A stretch of 64,000 nucleotides of DNA from Rhizophagus irregularis (lineage: Eukaryota > Glomeromycota > Glomeromycetes > Glomerales > Glomeraceae): the NCBI RefSeq assembly GCF_026210795.1, contig NC_089432.1, forward strand, positions 2,170,001-2,234,000. Direction: 5' to 3'. Positions 34,741-45,428 of this stretch are shown one piece after another. The translations under genes were made by a program, and so were the position numbers. A model generated the notes under the pieces. The model searched no databases. It was not told the DNA's origin and saw nothing but the letters and a program-made list of their open reading frames with translations. How positions within the stretch are numbered: the stretch's first letter is position 1; each line of letters opens with the position of its first letter.

Positions 34741-35979
34741 TAAAAAATATCAGTAGCTATATTTTATTATTTTCGTTTTACAATTATATGTACTGTATAT
34801 ATACAGTATGTACAAATATAAATTTACATATTTTTTAACTATTATGATTTCAACTGACTTTGAATCACGAAACTATTATTAACTGTTAATTAATAAAAAT
34901 TATTTAATTTTATTGATTATTTCATGTTAACGAAAGCAGAAAGGAAATTTTAACTTTCTTATATTTCTAGATTCATATTCACTGTTTCAGTGGCTTTAAG
35001 CAAATTATCCATCCCTATTATAAAAAGAGCTTCTATCTAAATTCTATTTCCAGAAATTTCCAAAATCTTTCAGTTATTTTCCATTTTTTTTATAACATGA
35101 TCAACAAAGTTATTCAAACGAACTTCATATTTTCTAGTATCATATCTTTATTTAAATGTTGAATCCTCTGAATATATATAACGTAAAGCAGTTACAATTC
35201 ATTTCGTTGTTTAAAATTTATAATGAAATAAAAAAAAAAAGTTATCAATTACTACCTGTGAGAAAATACATGATGAATTATATTTACTTATGGAGCGGAA
35301 GCAAAAATATCTTTTATTTCGCATACTTTATTTTGCGAACAAGATTTGATTTAATTTGATAAACAGAAATTCATATTTATTTAAAAAAGAACTATAGAAT
35401 AAGTCGATAAAGTAGGTTATCGCGATAATTGTTTTTGGGCCCAAAATCTAAAGTATCTAACTCAAGCGGTAGTTATATAATGAAATTACAACGTGTTACG
35501 AGCGATAAAACTCAGATTTGCGATTTCATTAGATGGCGTCACGTGAGGAACAGAGAAACTCACGGGATCGATCATTTTTCAGACATATATTGTCCTTCGC
35601 TTCGCTAATAGTTTTTAATTATTTAATTTAATAATTTGACTTATATTTTGTTTCTTTTTATTTTATTAAAACAGAGTTACACTGAAAATTTTATTTGACT
35701 TCAGTTATACTGTATTTTAAGAAAATTTAATTGTAAAAAGAATCATTCATATACAAAATTAAAGCAATAAATGGAATTACGCTTTTTACAATTTTGGCGG
35801 AAAATTGATTTTTCTACGTTAATTTAATTAATTTGTAACTGTTTTCTAAAGGATCATGAGCAACATATAAAAATTTTTATAAAGAAAATAGTTCATTTAT
35901 TGTGAAGGAATAAGTTGTCGGGAACGGATATAATTTCTATTGTTATAAATATCAATTTATTTAATTACTATACTATTTA
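34741..35979. other. Intergenic with one dispersed repeat copy
   Basis: No gene. 35535-35608 is copy Z of the dispersed repeat also seen at 18956-19200 and 20719-20883 (CAGAGAAACTCACG, GATCGATCATTTTTC, ACATATATTGTCCTTCGC). Confidence 0.5.
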
Positions 35980-38900
35980 TTATATTTTCTTATTCCCAAC
36001 CTTGCTCATTGTAAATTTATAAGCATCATACGTATTAGCCACCAGTAAATTCTTCGGAAATAATTCATCAACAAGTTCCTCTGGTATTGTTGATGGCCAG
36101 AAATTTAACGAACTATCCTGTAAATAAATATGTAACGATTCCATCTCTCTCTTCTTGACTTTCTAAAGTTAAAAATCGTAACATGAATCTTTTTAAAGCT
36201 AAAGCGAACGCTTCTGCTGGTATAACTTTTTTCGTTGTAGTTTGTTGTTCAAAATATATAGATTCAAGAATTTCAGTCTTCATATCTGTTGAAAGGGTTT
36301 TCTTATACTTTTTATGAATATACTCAATTTTAGCATCAGCAACTTGCTCTTCAACAAGTTCGTATAAGGACACTATATGTTTAAGTCGTAGATCAATATT
36401 TAAAACTTTAGAAAATCCTTCACGTTTATATAATGACGATAATTTCTTCCACTGTAAAACATAATCTTTAATGGATTTATTCTCATCTCTAACTTTCGTA
36501 CGTGTGATAAAACACAGAAGAACTTCCAATGACGACAAAATTTTACTTATGTTATCTTCTGTCACGGACGTTGGGTTTTTAGAAAACTTTAACAAATTCA
36601 TTTTTCAATCGGGATTGGTTCTTGAGTTATTAAATTATCAACATCATTAAGAATTTCTGTTATATCCTTGGAATAATTCCATGTGATATGGAAAAGGTTC
36701 TAAATATAATTGAAAATCTGGTTGTGTTTCTATATAAACTTTTTCAAAAGCTAAAATATTTGCCAATTCTTCTTCAATTTTTGTCAAATCATAAACGATA
36801 ACTTGTCCTCTTGCAACTGCTAAATTTCTTTGGCTATGTGAAAGAATGCCGTTATTCCAGTCAAAATTTATGATATTTTCGTAATGAACATGATCAAGGT
36901 ACTGTACATAGATTGAAGATAATATCCGCTGGACGTATGGGGTTGTATTTTTGAAGTTGATGAAACAGTTTTTTCAACATTAACTGTTGGTTCATCTAAA
37001 AATTTGAGAGATTTACAAGTTCCAGGTGGGATTACCATAACTTCCTCGAGGAAGTTATTTGGTATGTGCACTAAATAATCTAATATTGCACATAAAAAAA
37101 TTCCCGTATCCTTTGATTCCATTAAACCATAAACTACTGGAAGTCTATAATTTATTTTTGGTTTCTCTTTTGGAAGGTCATGACATTGATATCGGTTTAC
37201 AAAAGGTATAACTGCATTCCACCTTTTCGAATGCGGTTTTCAAGCTATTATGATTTTCATCATCATCGGATTCTTTTTCTAAGAATGTTTTGAAGTCCAT
37301 CTCTTTCGCATTTTGTCTTGTTAAATGATAGCCGAGTTTAGAATTCAAAATTTGAACAAATTTTACAATAGGCAAAAGATGTTTGAGTAATTCTAACTGT
37401 CCAGAATATTTGAAAAGTATCGAAAGGAATGGATAATTATCTTCGTTTGCCATATTACTCATATACTAAGCACGGAAGCTATTGAAATTAATAATTCCGA
37501 TTGATCTCCATAAAGTTGGTAAATTCACTTCTCTATATTGTTTACCCATAAATAAAGTCTGACAAATTTCACTTTCAATAAAACTATTTTTTTGATTTTT
37601 GGCTAAAGATTCGTCTAATTTCACGAGATAATTAGCTAACGTTTCAGTTATATTTCTAATTTTTGGTTCAATATAATTTTCATGAAACTCTATTTCCCAA
37701 TTTTTGCGATCAATGGATGAATTTATTTGTTGATTTGACGGGGATTTTCCATCATTGAAGAAATTACAGAATGGAATATCAATGCCAGATTCTGATTAAA
37801 ATTACAGAATTTAATTAAAAATTATATTTTAATTAGAAAACCAATAAAATTAATAAATTTTAGCGTACCTCGTCCAAACAATTAAGAATATTCTTTAGAA
37901 TTTCTCAATCATTTCGAATATGATCCATACAATACCTTTCAGCATCGGTAGCAGTTTGATTATTTTTTCTAGGAAAAGCAAGGGCAGGTTGAGATGCAGA
38001 TGCTCCAATAAGAGCATGAACAATTAAATGCAGAATACAATATGATGCAGGTGGTAGAGATCTAACAGAATGATTCAAAGTTTGATTAACCGGTTCGGCG
38101 GTTCCCCAATATACCCTGCTTGGTTAATTGCAATTCCACCGATAGTATTTCCACAATTTGGACATTTGCTAGTTGTAACGGCTGTACACCAATTTGCGAT
38201 AAAATATTTCATACCGTATTTACAAACATATCTTGTAACTCCTTCTGCGGCAGTTGAAATACATGTTAAGATAAACAAGTTTTGACAGTCCGGTAGTCTA
38301 TGTAAATACATTGCTAATTGAGATGAATTTGGTTCAAGCTGATGCGTGGAATGCGATTATATGTGCAATAGCAGATTTTAAGAACAAATCGGTATTGCTA
38401 ATCTTAGGATTATCAATTTAAAGTAAAGGTTGCTCATTTGACAAAATATTTGTTGCAATTATTTTATATAATACTGGAAGATCCATTCCCATAAGTTCTC
38501 TTGCCAAGAAATTAGCTGATTGTATATCTGGATGTCTCCATTCCCTTGAAGCTCTTGTAGCATGAAGACGTATAAAGAAAAGTCCAATTAAAGATATTTT
38601 CATCGTTATAGTAGGTTTATTCATCCTTTGTACAAGTCCTTGGAATGATGCCTTATTGTTTATACCATGGTAACTCATAAAGCTCTCTTCTACTTCATTA
38701 TATTCAGGCAAATCACAGTATGGATTAAAAGGCAACCGATTTTCACCAATATCTTCCCAATTTAAAGTTCCAAGCCATGGTAAAATTGCTTTCTGAGTTT
38801 CACAAAATCGTCTAACATCATCAATTGAGAAATCTCTTTGACGTAAATCTCTTAAAAAATACATCTTAAGAGAATGAGTCGAAGGATGGGTGAATTTATG

Positions 38901-41645
38901 TAATAATTAATTTGATTAATTAATCATCATCAAAATTGTTTTCCTCTGCAATAAAACTATTCCTATCTTCTTGAATAAAGTTATCCCAGAATCGACGAAC
39001 GAATTCCTTAAGCAAAGCAATTGAAGTTATTTTTTGTAATGATGGTCTTTCTTGTTTATATAAAGCTTCAAGAACCGGTCCAAAATAAGGTGTTAAATTT
39101 TCCAATTCTTTATTCATAAAGAAGGTTTGTTCAATGGTATCACAACATAAAGTAGCCATGTTTGTATCTAAATCTCTTAAACATTCATTAATAATATTTA
39201 ACCGAGCAGATAGTCTTATAGATTCTTCGAAATTTTTAATTACTGTAAAGAATATATTTTTATTTTCTACCTGATTCGACCATGATAAAATGACCTTTTT
39301 GGAATTAAACTTTCTCATTTTGTTCTAATTCACCTAGTTTATCAAGCATAGTGTTGATAAATTTCTCAGAAAAAACTTCTTGTTTGTCCAAACTTAATTC
39401 AAGTCGAACAATTTCTCTAACATTATCAAAAGGAATAGACTTTGTCGAAACTAAATCGTTTACAAAATGTAACAATTGAAAATCTGGTAAAGTTTCTGCT
39501 CGCATTAACTTATTAACTATAGATATTATTCCTGTGATGTCACGTTGCCATTTATCAATTAATTCAAAATTGTCACAAATTCGCATTAACATCAGTTTAA
39601 TTACTCCTCTAACGAGATGTTTTTCTAGATTTCCACCAGCAATAGTATTTCCTTGAATTTCGATATTTTTAATTATTAATGGAAACATTCGAGCTAATTG
39701 TAATTGACCTTGGAATTTTTCCACCAATAAGCGTGAAGAAAAATATGTTGATGCACTTTATCTGCACCAATAAGCAACTTTAAGATTGATGCTAAAATTT
39801 TTTTATTCATCGTTATACCATGCCTTGACGCAATAACAGTAACAAAATCATTGAAATATAATTTAGAAGTCCATTTCCATTCAAAAAGCGAATCTTTTAA
39901 TTGCGGAATTGACGTAAGAAGGTTATATTTGAAATCTTTCAAATGGTCTTTGCTATCAATTCTATCATAATCCTTTGGTAGTTCTTCTTCATAATATCTT
40001 TTAAAGCTATCAATTTGGTCAATAAAATAAAATGAAAAGGGAAATTCAAGATCGAGTAAACATCCTGCTGACATATTATATCCATCATCTTGAATATCTT
40101 CAATTTTGATAATTTCTCTTATCCATATGAATTTGTTCCCAAAACTTGAGTAATCTTTCATACTTTCCATTTGAATATATTTTGTTCATCAATATGGAAA
40201 AATGTTTTTATTACTGATAATCTTTCTAAAGCACATAAAATTTTGGCTATTGTTTTCCTGACGAATTTTCTAATATGAGCTTGAATTGCTGCAGAAAATG
40301 AAGAATACGAATATAATTCTCGCTTATTTGACGCGATTTTATATTGCCAATCACTTGTGGAATTTTCTTCTATCCATTTAAGAGTTTTATCTTTCAGGCA
40401 TTTGATGAAATTTGGTATTTTTTCGCTTATTAGTCTAGAGAAAAATTTTACCGTACAGTTATAATATATTGTGACTAAAAATTTTTTAATGAACTGTTAA
40501 AGATATTAAAAAATAAATACTTACTTTATATGATTGGCTGAGTTACCATTCGATGGATAATTCATGCATGATAAACACCATGGCAGTTCTTGTAAAAATA
40601 TTTCTTCGAATGGATAAGCAGAATCAATAATATAAGATAACGATCCTTCTAAGAGATCAAAAATAGGAATGTCATTTCCTGATAACGTTTCAATAGTCAT
40701 TTTCTTCCAGTCGCACACGAAATTAAAAGACTCGAAAGTGGATTCCTGATCTCGATGAATATGAAAAATGATACACGCATGCTTCATAGGCTCCATTTGA
40801 TCTTTCTTTGTTATAGATTCATTTCGGAATTGTTCGATAGCACATTTAGCAAGTTTAATATTTTCAGTATTAGCAGTAGTTGCATCACATTGGAGGATTA
40901 GTATTCGATCATTTGATTCTAGCCAGAAATGCTTTATCTATAGGTTGAGTTGTAGTATTTCGAGTAGGTTAACTAAAAATATATTTCAACAATTAAATCA
41001 TAACTATCATTGTTTTGACTGAATCCTGTGTTTCGGTCGTGAAATTTGATAAATTATCTACTGACAACTCACAAGTTCTTGTAAACAGGATCTAACATCC
41101 GTATCTATATTAGAAAATGTATATATGATCACTAAATTTCCATTTAGATCTGATAATAAATTTTCTTGATTAGCGAAATAATCATAAAGACTCTCGTGAT
41201 GCTGTTGATGAAAATAAACATGCTTCCATCGATCAACTTCATCTCTTTCTAAAGCTGATCGCTCAGCTCTCACAATCCCATCAGATGATACTGTTGCAAT
41301 TAAACATTCCTTGCATGTTTCTAAAACTCTATTATTATCTGCTTCAGGATTATTCTTTATAATATCCATAATTAAGCTTTGTAAGATTTCATATTTAAAC
41401 CCAATGAATAGGTCTTTTATGGCGAATTTATTAAATTGAGATTCTGAATTAATTCCAGTTAAAGTTAGCATTTTTCTTGCCCAATCACTTAAATTTTCAA
41501 CAAGTAAATTGTGCCTATCATTAAGCGTATCATCATTAATTGATATTAAATCATCTGAAGCCACATTTTTCTTATTTGTAATGAGGTTGGATTGCGAAGG
41601 GAAATCGAAATTATTAATAATGATATCGGATAATTTACCGTGCAT
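35980..41645 (-). pseudogene. RNF213-like giant E3 ligase, 3' part, heavily frameshifted
   Basis: Read 41645 to 35980 through successive frames. Landmarks in the RNF213/mysterin order are VSSDGIVRAERSALERDEVD with YFHQQHHESL (41270-41170), LILQCDATTANTENI (about 40900), DWKKMTIETLSGNDIP-DLLE (40700), NDFVTVIASRHGITMNKKIL (39850), KMYFLRDLRQRDF (38860), DNPKISNTDLFLKSAIAHII (38410), an RZ-type zinc finger, LLPIVKFVQILNSKLGYHLT (37380), NLAVARGQVIVYDLTKIEEE (36830) and the C-terminus NFWPSTIPEELVDELFPKNL (36080), stop 35980. Defects include TAA at 38418, TGA for Trp near 37918, and frameshifts near 39720, 39310, 38340, 38080 and 36150. I see no C3HC4 RING in any frame. RNF213 proteins are AAA+/E3 enzymes; the AAA+ half is absent. 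Confidence 0.85.
38135..38224 (-). other. RZ-type zinc finger within the RNF213-like pseudogene
   Basis: Decoded segment CKYGMKYFIANWC followed by CPNCGNTIGG. It fits the C-x-x-G-H ... C ... C-x-x-C-G-x-x-I-G-G pattern of RNF213 and ZNFX1, except that the usual His is Met. In RNF213 this finger, not the RING, is reported to be central to ubiquitin transfer. Confidence 0.7.
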
Positions 41646-43017
41646 TTAATATTTGTTAGCTTTCGATACACCACTATCGAGTTGTTGCTCGTTCGATATA
41701 CCATCATCAATTTGTTTCTCGTTCGATATATCACCATTAAGTTGTTGCTTGTTTGATATACCACCATCAAGTTGTTCGTTTGATGATTGAGATTCTATTA
41801 TACAACTAACTTGATTTTCTGTTGTTATACTTGTATTTGTGTTCAATGCTCTTAATTTGTTAATAGTTTGGATCATATCTGGTCTATTAACTGGTTCACC
41901 ATCCCAACATTCTAAAAAAAAAAAATTATATTAATACGAGACTTGAGATCGTAATAACATTATAATTTACAAATAAATTATTATATTTACTGGTATAAAT
42001 ATTAGAATAATCAGGAGGAGTATCTGGGACAATACTTTCCCTATATCCTTGTAACATTTGCAAACCAAACTAATATCATAGGATTCGCCTTCAAATGGTG
42101 GATGACCGCTTGATATCTCCCACAAAAGCACTCCGACGCTGTAAACGTCGCTCTTTTTATTTAAAGAATATTTCGGATCACCCAATTTTTTGGATCAATA
42201 TAAGAAGTTATACCAAACAAAGTTTGTTGTGTTGAGTATGTTCTAGATATTACTTCTATTTTCTTTGATAATCCAAAATCAGATAATTTAATATTATCTT
42301 TATGAATTAATATGTTGCCAGATGCTATTATTAAATAAAGAAAGTTTAGATAATTAAAATTTATTAAAAATAAATTAATAAAGTTTAATAACTCATCAAA
42401 TAACTTACCAAATCACGATGTATTATTCCTTCATCATGTAAGCATGATATGGCGCTAACTGATATGCGAATTTGTATTTATTTTCCCAAGTAATATTCTT
42501 ATTATTTTACAAATATGTTCGAAGGGTACCACTATCGGCATACTCCATTACTAATAAATATTTTTTATATTGACCTTTTGGATTTTCTATTATAAAAAAT
42601 AATTGATTTTTGTTTTAAATGTGTTTTTACAAAAATCAATATAATAAATATTAATATTCTATTGCCTTAATATGTAATTCCATAAAAGCTAATAATATTG
42701 TTATCAAATTGAACTTCACGATGAATTTCAAGCTAAAATTATAGATATACATAAATTAATTCAAAAATTAAATAATTGATATTACATTTTTATAATCACC
42801 TCCTTAACGATATCTTTTATAGTATTATTGTCAAGGTTAGATAAAGATTTTAATGCAAAATATTGTTCCGAATTTTTTCAATTTGCACAATAAACTTTTC
42901 CAAAGTTACCGTTGCCAATTTTTTTAATATTACGAAATCTTTGTATTCATAATATTTAATATGTTTTTTAGAAACAGCTTCTTGGACTCATTCGTTTGAA
43001 TTGTTGGTGGTTTGCAT
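41646..43017 (-). pseudogene. TKL-like protein kinase pseudogene (Sel1-kinase family)
   Basis: ATG at 43017. Exon 1 keeps YYEYKDF and an IGNGNFGKVY glycine loop and KSLSNLD, but two conserved Trp codons have become TGA (NE-stop-VQEA and AN-stop-KNSE). Further on are DFGLSKKIE (42285), a frameshift before [20 protein letters not shown] (42180), another after ISLVCK (42065), and CWDGEPVNRPDM (41900). The tail has short repeats (ISNEQQLDGG-like, four units) and no Sel1 repeats, ending at TAA 41646-41648. The very next codon in the same frame is the ATG that opens the RNF213-like fragment. Confidence 0.85.
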
Positions 43018-43347
43018 TTTAATAATTTTAATCAGTAGCAAAAAAAACCTAATTTTGGTCATTTATAATAAAGTGATTGAGTTGTGTGACATCGAACAAT
43101 ACATATAGTGAGTAATATTATATATATGTAAGAATTATCACAATAAAGCATCACGTGGATTATATAATAATAATTTCTATTAATGTTAAACTATATTAGT
43201 AAAACTCGTGATCTTCGTGATCTTAATGGTACTTGTTTACGAATAACATTCGACATACTATCATAACAAACTGACAAATTTGACAAATTTGGCCTGATCG
43301 TACTACAATTGTTTCTATATAAGCATTGTATTACCACAATCACGCAC

Positions 43348-43355
43348 TTATAAAG
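43348..43355 (+). promoter_or_regulatory. TATA box of the histone H1 gene
   Basis: TTATAAAG about 118 nt before the ATG at 43473, followed by CT-rich sequence. Confidence 0.5.
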
Positions 43356-43472
43356 CACTCTCACTCAAGTTAGTACTCAAGTTAAAAAAAATAAAAAAAA
43401 ATACCTTTTCTCTTTAATTAAATATTGTATATTTCCCAACCTCTCTTTAAACGAAAAGCTTTAAAAAAAACA

Positions 43473-44194
43473 ATGGCGAGAGGCAGTTCAGCTAAGTCAA
43501 AGAAGCAAGCCAGCCCTCCTTTTCATCCAAAATACGAGGATATGATTCGAGGTGAGTTTACAGAACCTTTTTATTAAATTTAAAGAAAATTTGAAAAAAA
43601 ATTTAAAATACGCTATCTCTTGACAATAACAAAAGAAAAATAAAAGGCATCTATTACATTACTTAACATTTTTAGTTATACTATTCTTTCAAATTATTAA
43701 TTTCCCACATTGTTAAATCTGTAGATGCTATTGTAGCTTTGAAAGAAAGTCAAGGAAGCAGGTAAAGAAATAGTTCTAAAATTGCCGTTTCGCTTAAGAG
43801 TCCTTATTGGTGACGTGTCTTTCTTTTTTTCTTTTACAAACAAAATTGTCGTATTTATCGATTATTAGTCGTACAGCTATTAAGAAATATATCTTAAATA
43901 CATATAAACTTCGCGACAATGCCGTCACAACCAACCGTCTCAAGATGGCCATTGCTAAGGGCGTCGATAAAGGAACTTTTTCCTTCGTTAAAGGTAAATA
44001 CTCCTAAAATCGTGAAAGATCAAACAGCACTAAAATATATATTATCTTAAGCAACCGTTCATGAAAAATAAATTTTTTGTGCTATTTTTTTAACTTACTG
44101 TTTGTCACACACTTCAGGTCCCAGTGGTACTCTTAAACTCGTGAAAAAGGAAGCAGTCAAGAAAGAAAAGAAGGAAGTTGAGAAGGAAAGCTGA
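43473..44194 (+). CDS. Linker histone H1 (globular domain intact, basic tail truncated), 105 aa
   Basis: Exons 43473-43551, 43725-43761, 43869-43993 and 44118-44194 join in phase with GT-AG borders. The product starts MARGSSAKSKKQ and continues with the H1/H5 winged-helix domain: HPKYEDMIRDAIVALKE, GSSRTAIKKYI, TNRLKMAIAKGVDKGTFSFV and KGPSGTLKLVKK. Linker histones bind nucleosomal DNA at the dyad and compact chromatin. The Lys-rich C-terminal tail begins (KKEAVKKEKKEVEKE) but stops at TGA 44192-44194. One base out of frame the sequence carries on as Lys/Glu/Ala-rich (KAEKKEVKPKAEK), up to a GTACGT donor at about 44226. So the tail seems to have been cut by a single-base indel, or the assembly has an error. 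Normal fungal H1 is about 150-250 aa. Confidence 0.88.
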
Positions 44195-44761
44195 AAAGAA
44201 GGAGGTTAAGCCAAAAGCTGAAAAAGTACGTTTATTATTTTAAATTAGTTATATAAGGAGTAACTTTTGGAGGAGTTTTAAAAGAGTTTGAGATGTTAAT
44301 AATCTTTACTTTTAGAATTATTTTCACAATGTAATATTATTTAACCCAATAAATATTATATTTTATAACTCAAAATTCGGGTCTCATAATTTTCATGCAA
44401 TAATAAACCAAGCAACGTATTTTACTTTAATTCTTAATTTTATTCAACTTAACCCAATGTCACTTGTTGTGGAAAAGGTGGCAGCTTTTCTCGCACGGCA
44501 ACGCTTTGGAGTTGCAGATGATAAAAATTTTCTTTTCATTTATAAAAGTAATTTAGTAAATTGGTTTTCCTTTTTCTTTTTCATTTTTATCTATATTTTA
44601 TTTTAGGTTTATTAATCAGTAAATTTGTAAGAAATCATTTTGTGTTTATTAATAAAAACCATGTTATTATAAATCAAAGCACAACCCTAGTTTATATAAA
44701 ATATTTTATTATTTATGTTATACATATAAGCATTTTCTAAATTTTGTAAATTTTGTCTAAT
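44195..44761. other. 3' region of histone H1 gene
   Basis: Includes the out-of-frame Lys-rich tail remnant (44195-44225) with a donor-like GTACGT. No clear further exon was found downstream. Confidence 0.4.
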
Positions 44762-45028
44762 TAGCCATTCCAAACTAATAATTAGTTTAACGTCCTTTGA
44801 GGGGAGGGGGGGGGGGGGGGGGGAATAATTTAAACAAACATGATATTTATACATATTAAAATTTTTGGAAGTTTTCGGTAAAATTGGAAATATTCGGTAC
44901 ACCCAATTTCAGAAAAGAGAGGGGTGCTTTAAACATATGTGAACATATGTGTTTAAATTGTTTTAAAATTTTCATAAATAGAGGGGAGGGGGGAGGACGA
45001 TAAACTAAACATTAATTTGAAATGGCCT
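44762..45028. mobile_element. MITE with G-rich core
   Basis: Inverted ends of about 33 bp: GCCATTCCAAACTAATAATT...TTTAACGTCCT at the left, its diverged complement (AGGACG...TTTGAAATGGC) at the right. The centre holds runs of G. No certain target duplication. Confidence 0.6.
44801..44823 (+). repeat. Poly-G tract (GGGGA followed by 18 G)
   Basis: Eighteen consecutive G preceded by GGGGA in a genome that is otherwise very AT-rich. A second G-rich run lies near 44981-44998. Potential quadruplex-forming DNA; the exact count may be a sequencing artefact. Confidence 0.8.
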
Positions 45029-45329
45029 TATTTATAAGCCTATTCCTTATAAAACCTATACAACGATCAAATTTTTAATTGTGGATAATTCATATCTTAC
45101 TAACGCACACTTTCGACATCATATTCATAATGCAATAACAGAAGAATTAACATCTGGAACATTCAAAAAATTATTTAATGTGATTAACAGTGATAAAACT
45201 GATTTTAATCATAAAATTTTAACAATTTTCGGAATAAAACTAACAATATAATCAACTAAACAAATTTGGAATGTGGAATTTATGAATTTATGTTTTGATC
45301 TAATTAATAATTTTGGCGGATATGATTGA
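45028..45329 (+). pseudogene. Unidentified coding fragment
   Basis: The plus frame reads KPIPYKTYTTIKFLIVDNSY, then HNAITEELTSGTFKKLFNVI, one TAA at about 45249, and again FMNLCFDLINNFGGYD to a stop. Composition is protein-like, but no start and no family recognised. It is probably the 3' remnant of a gene truncated by the neighbouring MITE. Confidence 0.35.
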
Positions 45330-45428
45330 ACTTTAGGAGTATAGTAGTCTAATATTATTCTATTTAAATATTACTGCTTTGTGGTAGACTGTAATAATAC
45401 TATAAAGTAGACTTTTTACATTTTATTT

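Noticed and set aside
35980-43017. UGA read as Trp (altered genetic code, endosymbiont DNA)
   Set aside because: Frameshifts, TAA stops and GT-AG introns in the same genes point to nuclear pseudogenes; intact neighbours use TGG normally.
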